A DNA stretch of 5,476 bases from contig JAEKKE010000444.1 in the NCBI GenBank assembly GCA_019510535.1, positions 1 through 5,476 of the forward strand, given 5' to 3'. Positions 1-5,300 of this stretch are shown here, one piece after another. Positions within the stretch are counted from its first letter, which is position 1. Every line of letters begins with the position of its first letter. Under the pieces are notes generated by a model, which saw only the letters and a list, made by a program, of their open reading frames with translations, searched no databases and had not been told where the DNA came from. The stretch is from Acidobacteriota bacterium. Lineage in GTDB: Bacteria; Acidobacteriota; Terriglobia; Terriglobales; Acidobacteriaceae. Both the position numbers and the translations under genes were made by a program.

Positions 1-295
1 TCGCCTCAATACGCACCGGGTGAGACTCACCGGCAGCTGGTGAAGGCAGCGTCAGATCCAGCGGCTGCAGCGGAACGTCATAGATAGCTGCTGCTTCACG
101 GGCTACGCCGTAGTGGTTCATCGCATCCACCCGATTGGTAGTGATGTCCATTTCGAACAGAGAGCCGTTGCCGTCATTCAGATCGAAGACGCCTTCGACG
201 GCAATGCCGCGCAGGGTCAGGTCATCGGCCAGTTGACGGTCAGAGACAGTGAGCGCAGGAAGGTAGGAGCGGAGCCAGTTGGAGAGGATCTTCAT
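1..295 (-). CDS. pheT: Phenylalanyl-tRNA synthetase beta subunit, N-terminal 98 residues (partial at window edge)
   Basis: PheT pairs with PheS in a cytoplasmic alpha2-beta2 enzyme that charges tRNA-Phe with phenylalanine. The reverse-strand reading starts MKILSNWLRSYLPALTVSD and continues to the window edge without a stop. Residues 1-36 match the opening of PheT domain B1 (WLRSYLP; LADDLTLRGIAVEGV). Residues 52-67 carry the second half of B1, the TxNRxDxxxxxGxARE signature. In E. coli and Thermus PheT these two halves are separated by about 110 residues of OB-fold tRNA-binding domain B2; here only about 15 residues lie between them, so B2 seems absent. The ATG at 295-293 is the natural family start, but no good Shine-Dalgarno sequence precedes it. 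No pheS lies directly upstream: a repeat element and a small zinc-ribbon gene do. The identification is firm; the rest of the protein is out of view. Confidence 0.93.
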   Translation of the reverse strand, partial: MKILSNWLRSYLPALTVSDRQLADDLTLRGIAVEGVFDLNDGNGSLFEMDITTNRVDAMNHYGVAREAAAIYDVPLQPLDLTLPSPAAGESHPVRIEA

Positions 296-380
296 TGCCA
301 GGGTACTGGCAATAGTCTATCGAACCTAAGGCTGTGACCGTCTGGACAGGGCGTATCAATAAATTTGGTTGAGCCATTAC

Positions 381-543
381 CACTGGGTGCCCCATGTCCC
401 TCGGGGACATGGGCCCGGCCTTCACCATCCCAAGCACTTGTATCAACCTTTTCCGACTTGTCGTTGGAAAGATGGAAACACGGTCGCGCGAAGCGCGATA
501 CCGACCCTTCGCAAAAAAGCCGCGAAGAATGGGGCACCCAGTG
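381..543. repeat. REP-like palindromic intergenic element with 15-bp inverted ends
   Basis: This 163-bp element lies between pheT and the zinc-ribbon gene. Its ends are perfect 15-bp inverted repeats, CACTGGGTGCCCCAT at 381-395 and its complement at 529-543. Inside are several hairpins: a perfect 10-bp stem at 391-413, TCGCGC-GAA-GCGCGA at 484-498, and CTTCGC/GCGAAG at 507-512 and 522-527 around an A-rich loop. Short frames cross it on both strands, but none has a ribosome site or recognisable protein. From memory, similar GGGTGCCCCAT-ended intergenic repeats are common in acidobacterial genomes; I could not check copy number. No transposase is present, so a passively mobilised or REP-type element is the best reading. 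It may also act on transcripts passing between the flanking genes. The rest of the 296-574 gap (296-380, 544-574) shows nothing recognisable. Confidence 0.75.
391..413. repeat. Perfect 10-bp hairpin inside the intergenic repeat
   Basis: CCCATGTCCC (391-400) and GGGACATGGG (404-413) form a perfect stem with a three-base loop (TCG). No T-run follows on either strand, so it does not look like an intrinsic terminator. Its first five bases are also part of the 15-bp inverted end of the larger element, so the two pairings compete. Confidence 0.8.
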
Positions 544-574
544 CACGGGTTCTATCCAATTTGTCGATTACAGC

Positions 575-754
575 CTAGTAATAGTCCGCGCACGACATGT
601 AATAGCCGCAATGGTCACAGATCAGCTTGCACCGGCGGCTGGTAAGGCGCGCCGAGCACGTCGGACAGTACACTTGGTGGTGTTCGCCGGGCAGCGGGCA
701 GCTCTCCGTATCCTCGGCGGCCGTCTCAACCGTTTGTTCAGGTTGCGTCTGCAT
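575..754 (-). CDS. Small zinc-ribbon protein, 59 residues
   Basis: The predicted protein has an acidic, Thr/Gln-rich N-terminus (about residues 1-18) followed by a cysteine-rich domain. Cysteines fall at 19, 30, 33, 42, 46, 49 and 55. The CPTC (30-33) and CDHC (46-49) pairs form the two knuckles expected of a zinc ribbon. The ending GYYMSCADYY resembles the CGYxxSCxDxY tail of a widespread family of short uncharacterised bacterial zinc-ribbon proteins. The molecular role is unknown; zinc binding and a cytoplasmic location are inferred, as no signal peptide is present. I chose the ATG at 754-752; a TTG seven codons upstream (775-773) is possible but less likely. The only nearby Shine-Dalgarno-like AGGTG is about 12 nt from the ATG, so initiation is uncertain. 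The gene is divergent from osmC across a 68-bp gap and points toward pheT, with the repeat element between them. The stop codon is TAG. Confidence 0.8.
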   Translation of the reverse strand: MQTQPEQTVETAAEDTESCPLPGEHHQVYCPTCSARLTSRRCKLICDHCGYYMSCADYY

Positions 755-822
755 GGCAGGAGCATACACCTGCAACGCGAAAAAAATCGCAGCATCTAAC
801 CCGGTACAAGGAGAAAGAATCG

Positions 823-1257
823 ATGGCTATCGCAGATCGCACCGCAACCGCGGTATGGAAGGGTGGACTGAAGGACGGAAGTGGCGTTATCTCGACGCAG
901 AGCGGCGTTCTCAAGGATCAGGAGTACTCGTTCGTCACGCGCTTTGAGAACACGCCGGGCACCAACCCCGAAGAACTGATCGCTGCCGCCCACGCCGGTT
1001 GTTACTCCATGGCTCTCTCAGCGGAGCTGACCAAGAACAACACTCCGCCGGCCTCCATCGATACCACGGCCAAGGTCACCCTCGACATGGTCAACGGCGC
1101 CCCCACAGTCAACAAGATCCTGCTTACTGTCAAGGCCAGCATCCCCGGTCTCGATGCCGCGAAGTTCCACGAGATCGCAGACGGCGCCAAAAAGAACTGC
1201 CCCATCTCGCGCCTTCTCGCTGCCGCCGAAATTACCCTCGACGCCACTCTTCTGTAA
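823..1257 (+). CDS. osmC: OsmC-family peroxiredoxin
   Basis: OsmC/Ohr proteins are cytoplasmic thiol peroxidases that reduce organic hydroperoxides and hydrogen peroxide using two cysteines. This 144-residue protein matches the usual OsmC length. The peroxidatic cysteine is C60 in AAAHAGCYSMAL and the resolving cysteine is C126 in KKNCPISRLL. R40 and E50/E51 in RFENTPGTNPEEL lie where the family keeps its active-site Arg and Glu. The segment around residues 41-66 follows the OsmC subgroup rather than Ohr. The start is well supported: AAGGAGA at 808-814 lies eight bases before the ATG. The gene stands alone, divergent from the zinc-ribbon gene and closed by the hairpin at 1271-1304. No confident promoter is visible in the 68-bp upstream gap, part of which could overlap the divergent gene. 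OsmC genes are often stress-induced in other bacteria, but no operator is recognisable here. Confidence 0.95.
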   Translation: MAIADRTATAVWKGGLKDGSGVISTQSGVLKDQEYSFVTRFENTPGTNPEELIAAAHAGCYSMALSAELTKNNTPPASIDTTAKVTLDMVNGAPTVNKILLTVKASIPGLDAAKFHEIADGAKKNCPISRLLAAAEITLDATLL

Positions 1258-1270
1258 ACCAGACTTAAAC

Positions 1271-1304
1271 AAAAATCCCCGCTCTATACGGAGCGGGGAT
1301 TTTT
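1271..1304. terminator. Bidirectional intrinsic terminator between convergent genes
   Basis: AAAAATCCCCGCTC (1271-1284) pairs perfectly with GAGCGGGGATTTTT (1291-1304) around a six-base loop. The GC core is flanked by A5 on the left and T5 on the right, so RNA from either strand ends in a U-run. It lies 13 bp after the osmC stop and 54 bp after the stop of the minus-strand gene ending at 1359, so it serves both. Confidence 0.93.
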
Positions 1305-1358
1305 ATGAAAACGCCCATAGATGCGGAAGCCCTACTCTACACCTACAGGGAAAATGCT

Positions 1359-1679
1359 CTAGCGAACGCGGACTCCGAAGCTGACGCCCGGACGATAGTA
1401 GTAGGGCGGAGGTACTGGCCGCACATACACTGGCCGCGGAGCGTAGTAGACAGGTCTGGGAGCGTAGTAGCCATAAGGCCGGTAACCATAGGGGCGGTAA
1501 TAGCCGCCATAGTAAGGCCGATAATAGGGCGGCGGTACCGGACGAGCCACGACCACTGGCCCACCAATCTGAACACCAACCGCAACCTGGGCTTCGCTCT
1601 TCTGCGGAGCGGCGATAAACATCGCACCGGCCAGCGCAGCACCTGCAATCCACCTGGAAATCGTCTTCAGAGTACTCAT
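1359..1679 (-). CDS. Small exported Tyr/Pro/Arg-rich low-complexity protein
   Basis: The 106-residue product begins with a signal peptide: a basic start (K5, R9), a hydrophobic stretch at about 10-24, and a signal peptidase I-type site after KSEA, giving a mature protein starting at Q31. A short conserved-looking block follows (GVQIGGPVVV, about 34-44). The rest is low-complexity Tyr/Pro/Arg/Gly: PPPYYRPYYGGYYRPYGY, then two APRPVY units, then RPVPPPYYYRPG. There is no cysteine after the signal peptide and no membrane segment in the mature part. Periplasmic, surface or matrix location is inferred; function is unknown. The start at 1679 is fixed by an excellent AGGAGGT seven bases upstream and by the signal peptide. 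The same frame is open to 1814, but the added 45 residues would bury the signal. The gene is related to the interrupted copy at 1840-2190 in its first 45 residues and in its leader. Confidence 0.87.
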   Translation of the reverse strand: MSTLKTISRWIAGAALAGAMFIAAPQKSEAQVAVGVQIGGPVVVARPVPPPYYRPYYGGYYRPYGYRPYGYYAPRPVYYAPRPVYVRPVPPPYYYRPGVSFGVRVR

Positions 1680-1686
1680 CGCATTT

Positions 1687-1693
1687 ACCTCCT
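1687..1693 (-). promoter_or_regulatory. Strong Shine-Dalgarno site that sets the start at 1679
   Basis: Reading on the minus strand, AGGAGGT is followed by a seven-base spacer and ATG at 1679-1677. This near-consensus site decides against the longer in-frame start at 1814. Confidence 0.9.
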
Positions 1694-1728
1694 GCATACA
1701 TCGGGTTGAACGGGGAACTTTGCTTTGT

Positions 1729-1762
1729 GTTGCGCGCAACCTTTCAAAAAATCCCGGGTTGC
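1729..1762 (-). promoter_or_regulatory. Bipartite leader motif of the intact small-protein gene
   Basis: On the minus strand, GCAACCCG (1762-1755) is followed 14 bases later by GTTGCGCG (1740-1733), which begins a perfect 12-bp palindrome GTTGCGCGCAAC (1740-1729). GCAACC and GGTTGC can also pair with each other as a 6-bp stem. The same two octamers with the same 14-base gap occur before the paralogous gene, at nearly the same distance from its ATG (61 versus 63 bases). Whether this is a protein-binding operator, a 5' UTR structure or residual duplication cannot be decided from the sequence. Confidence 0.55.
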
Positions 1763-1779
1763 TGCTGTAACTTACTGAT

Positions 1780-1822
1780 TTCAAATAAGAAAATGCGGGA
1801 CGGGGAACGTGCACCCGCCCCG
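1780..1822 (-). terminator. Probable terminator of the interrupted small-protein gene
   Basis: On the minus strand, CGGGGCGGG (1822-1814) pairs with CCCGTCCCG (1804-1796) over nine base pairs including one G-U, around a nine-base loop. A T-rich tail, CATTTTCTTATTT, follows. It lies 18 bp after the TAA at 1842-1840. The tail is not a clean U-run, so efficiency is uncertain. Confidence 0.6.
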
Positions 1823-1839
1823 GGTGGAAGATCTTCTAA

Positions 1840-2190
1840 TTAGCGGCGTCCGTAGCCGTACCCATAGCCGTGGTCACGGTCATAGCCGCGTCCGTGATCG
1901 TGGTCGTAGTCCCGACGGTAGTCGCGGTCGTAGCGGTGTTCGCGCTCCCAACGCTCGTGCTCCCAGTGCTGGTGACGGCGCCACTCCTCACGGCCGTAGT
2001 AGCCGTTGTAATAACCACCGTTGTAGGCATAGGCATACGGATATGCAGGCTACGATACAACGACGGGGCCTCCGACCTGCACACCAAACGAGACATGCTG
2101 CGCCTCAGCTTTGTGTGAGAGACCGAAGAACATCACGGCAGCCATTGCCGCTCCACCCATCCACTTCGTTGCCGACTTGATCGTATTCAT
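1840..2190 (-). pseudogene. Exported Tyr/Arg/His/Asp-rich protein interrupted by an in-frame TAG at codon 47
   Basis: Reading from ATG 2190, the first 46 codons encode MNTIKSATKWMGGAAMAAVM and onward, a signal peptide with a predicted cut after KAEA (Q31), then FGVQVGGPVVVS. A TAG follows at 2052-2050. The same frame then stays open for 69 more codons to TAA at 1842-1840. That tail is PAYPYAYAY, then an Arg/His/Glu/Trp block, then DRDY and DHG/GYG-type repeats. It has seven His and no Met, Val, Leu or Ile, so it contains no usual start codon and cannot be made by reinitiation. Without the TAG the product would be 116 residues, close to the 106 of the intact paralog at 1359-1679, which shares the signal peptide layout and GVQxGGPVVV. 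A single TAC or TAT (Tyr) to TAG change explains it. The alternative is a functional short secreted peptide of 16 mature residues. Function is unknown. Confidence 0.78.
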
Positions 2191-2198
2191 ATGCGGTA

Positions 2199-2204
2199 AC
2201 CTCC
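2199..2204 (-). promoter_or_regulatory. Shine-Dalgarno site of the interrupted gene
   Basis: On the minus strand, GGAGGT is followed by eight bases and ATG at 2190-2188. The intact translation start suggests that the gene is, or was until recently, translated. Confidence 0.82.
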
Positions 2205-2245
2205 GCTTTACGTTCTGTTCAAACGCGCTTTATCGCGTGTTGTTT

Positions 2246-2275
2246 CGCGCAACAAACACGGTGGCAACGGGTTGC
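2246..2275 (-). promoter_or_regulatory. Bipartite leader motif of the interrupted gene
   Basis: On the minus strand, GCAACCCG (2275-2268) and GTTGCGCG (2253-2246) are separated by 14 bases, exactly as before the paralog. Here the first octamer also begins a local inverted repeat, GCAAC-CC-GTTGC (2275-2264). The second lies in an imperfect palindrome, TGTTGCGCGAAACA (2254-2241). A further small hairpin (ACGCG/CGCGT, 2223-2238) lies between the motif and the ribosome site. I saw no convincing -35/-10 pair in this leader. Confidence 0.55.
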
Positions 2276-2297
2276 GAGCAGGCTGTGTCGGATAGAT

Positions 2298-2333
2298 AAC
2301 AAGAAAGGGAGCCCGAAGGCTCCCTTTCTTGTT
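2298..2333 (-). terminator. Intrinsic terminator of the TonB-dependent receptor gene
   Basis: A perfect 16-bp stem (2298-2313 with 2318-2333) lies 16 bp after the receptor stop codon. On the minus strand the loop reads TTCG closed by C-G, the very stable UUCG tetraloop. The 3' arm, GGCTCCCTTTCTTGTT, supplies a T-rich end, though no pure U-run follows. Confidence 0.88.
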
Positions 2334-2349
2334 GTCGGTTTGTGCTGCG

Positions 2350-5300
2350 TTAGAAGAGAACTCGTCCGCCGATCTGGATGACGCGTACGCCGCCACCGCT
2401 GCCGGTGATCTGGCCGAAGTTCGATGCCGACATCGACGCCGAAGGTCCACCCAGATTGACCAGGTTGAAGACGTTCTGGAATTCGCCGCGAAGCTGGAAC
2501 TTCACTTCTTCGTAGACATTGAAGCTGCGGAAGAGCGAAGCATCGACGTTGCGATAGCCGGGGACGTCGAGCGTCGCAGGGCGCGTGTTGCCCAGCAGAC
2601 CTCCAGGACCGACACCCGGGCAGCCGGCGTCCGTACCCGGACGGCAGTACACGGAGGTGTCGAACCACTGCTTCATCTCAGCCACGCGCGAGCTCTGCGG
2701 TAGCGTACGGGCAACAGCGCCAGGCTTCAGGCTCGGGCGGTTGTTGCCCAGGCCGGAGAAGTAGTTGTCGTTACCCGTGGTGACGGTGAAGGGCTGGCCG
2801 CTGTTCGCAGTCCAGATACCCGTGACGGTCCAGCCGTTCAATGCTGTGCGCACAAGACGGTTGTACTGCGTGAAGTAGTCAGGCTTCCAGACGAAGGACA
2901 TCGTCATCATGTGACGGCGGTCCTGGTCAGAACGCTGGCGGTACTCCAACTCGGGGTAGTTGGCATCGACGAAGGTGCCGTTCAGGCCGCTCGTGGAGTC
3001 GAGTGAGTTGCTCTGCAGAGTCTTGCTCCAGGTGTAATAACCGCTGGCGCTGATGTGATGCGTCAGGCGCTGCTCGATCTTCACCTGCAGACCGTTGTAG
3101 TTCGAGTTCTGGTCCGAGCGGATGATCCAGACATTGCTGTAGGTTGGGCTTGCGGCCGAAAGGCCGAACTGCGCGTTCAGAGCGCGGCGATTGTTGATCG
3201 TCGCACTCGTGTTCGCATACCCGCAGGCCTTGGTGGTATCTGGGATCTTGTGAGCGGTATCTGTAAAGCAGGAGGGGCCGGAGAGTCCGGTGTCCGGGTT
3301 GATATTGAAGATCGGTCCGTTGATGTCGTTGTACAGCGGCGACTTGCGATTGAGCGAACCCACGTAGTTTGCGCTCAGAGCGAGGCCATTGCCGAACTGC
3401 TGCTGGAAGCCTAAGTTGATCTGGATCGAGTACGGCCAGCGGTAGTTCGGATCCATTGCTACGAGTTGGTTGAACGGAAGGAACGATGCTGTGCCGGTCT
3501 TGTAATCGAACTGGAGAGATGGATAGGGGTTCGTGCCCGTTGGGAACTCTGTCGGGTCACCCTGGTACGGATGCGTGAGCGACGCCACCTTGGTGTAGCC
3601 GCTGTTACGCACGGCGTACGGAGCGTAGTTTGATGGGAACTCCCACTGGTTGCCGGAGATGCCGCCGAAGAACAGCCCGGCCGCTCCGTGGAACACCGTC
3701 TTGCCCTTGCCGTCCGGGTCCCAGTTGAAGCCGAAACGGGGCGAGACATGGTTGAGCGGAGTGAATGCACCGCCATTTGGAACGCCAGGATCACCTGGGA
3801 ACTGCATACCGAGCGGAGCCAGCTTCTGCGTCGTTCCGATGATCGATACATTCTGGAATGCGTGTGACTGCGCACCCGGAACGAAGTTCGAGTTCATGTG
3901 GCGGTTGTCGGTCGGCGCCAGTTGGATGTCATAGCGCAGACCGGCGTTCAGCGTCAGGTTCGGCAGAATGCGCCAATCATCCTGGGCAAACATGCCGTAG
4001 GTGAACCAGTTCGCATTTGCGTACAGGCCGGTGTCCTGGCCCATGCTTGAAGGGCGTCCCGAGAGAAAATCAGCCAGAGCGTTCGTCGTGCGGGCAAAGG
4101 TGTTGCCGGTCGTCGTGATGGCCTGGGTCAGCGTGAAGCCTTCCACGCCGCCGATCGAGATCTGCGCCAGTGAGGGAGTACCCACAACACCGAGGTCGGA
4201 GCCGAAGTCCGCCAGTGTCTGCTTCGATGGATCTCCCGAGACCGCATTACGTCCGCCGTTCTGACGCGTATAGCTCAGCCAGAACTGGTTGACAGTGCGG
4301 CCGCTGACTGTCCAGATATCGCTGATGTTTGCGTTCTGCTGTTTGTTTTTGTAGTCAGAGGACGACCACTGCTGCGTGAAACCTCCAAGATTGACGTGCA
4401 GCTTGTAGTTCAACAGGAAGTAGTTCAGGGTTACCCGGTGTGCCGGCGTGATCTGGTGATCGGTCTTTATCAGATACTCTTCGTTCTGCTCCGGTGCGGG
4501 TTCGCGTACGCGATAGGTGTACTGCGTATCGCCTGTCTGGAAGGGAAGCTTCGGTTGCTTCGTGATCGCGTTGCGAATATAGGTCAGTACATTTACAGCG
4601 GTCGGATCGCGGAACTTCAGCTTGTTACCGGGTAGCGGCTGTTTGTAGGTTGGGCTGCTGGGATCAGGATCGCAGACCAGGAACTTCTGGTTCGTGTTGT
4701 CGAAAGCTGTAGGAGTGTCGCTGCACTTCGTAATATCCGAGGGCATGTTCTCGGAGAAGTCGCCGTTGAGCTGCGCCAGGCTCGGCAGGCTGCCGCTGTT
4801 CGTCGCTGTTGTACGAAAACGATACACACCGAAGCTGCCGAAGAAGAAGTCCTTGTTCTGGCTGATCGGCCCGCCAAAAGTTGCGCCAAAAAGATGCTGG
4901 TTATAGTCGCCCTTGGTGCTGGAGTTATGAGCGACGGAGTTGAAGTTCTTATCGCGGAAGAATTCGAAGACCGATCCGTGGAAGCTGTTTGAGCCGCTTT
5001 TGGTCACAACGCTGACCACAGCCGAGGAGTAACGCCCCAGTTGCGCGCTGTAGTTGTTGGTTACGACGTTGAACTGGCTTACAGCATCGGGATTCGGCAC
5101 CTGGTTACCCGAGTTGCGGAGGCCGGTCATGTTCAGGCCGCCGTCAAGATAGTAAGAGACCTGGCCGACGAAGCCGTCGGTCGATCCGTTCACCAGGACC
5201 TTGATCTCCTGGTAGCCCAGGTTGTTGACCGTGTTCACCGACTGTACGCCAGGTACAAGCTGCAGCAGACGGTCAACATTACGGTTTACCAGCGGCAGGT

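Noticed and set aside
331..359. TTGATA (359-354, minus) as a -35 box for pheT
   Set aside because: The hexamer 17 bases downstream reads CACAGC, not a -10 box, so the pairing is unsupported.
240..546. Short minus-strand frames across the intergenic repeat (68 and 84 codons)
   Set aside because: They arise from the repeat, overlap the pheT start, lack ribosome sites and show no protein family features.
755..822. Sigma-70 promoters for the divergent zinc-ribbon/osmC pair
   Set aside because: No -35/-10 pair with acceptable match and spacing was found by eye in the 68-bp gap, so none is reported.
365..947. Plus-strand frames of 69-144 codons opposite the zinc-ribbon gene and across the osmC start
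   Set aside because: They are in shadow of better-supported genes or of the repeat, and have no ribosome sites or recognisable domains.
1680..1814. Longer N-terminus for the intact small exported protein (in-frame start near 1814)
   Set aside because: It would put 45 residues before a clear signal peptide and ignore the AGGAGGT site at 1687-1693. It also overlaps the upstream terminator and leader motif.
2050..2052. TAG as a recoded sense codon (for example pyrrolysine) in the interrupted gene
   Set aside because: TAG is the ordinary stop of two neighbouring genes (577-575 and 1361-1359) and no recoding element is seen, so reassignment is unlikely.
1836..2180. Thr/Ala-rich and His/Arg-rich frames in other phases over the interrupted gene
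   Set aside because: The periodic low-complexity DNA opens several frames. Only the frame from 2190 has a ribosome site, a signal peptide and a related neighbour.
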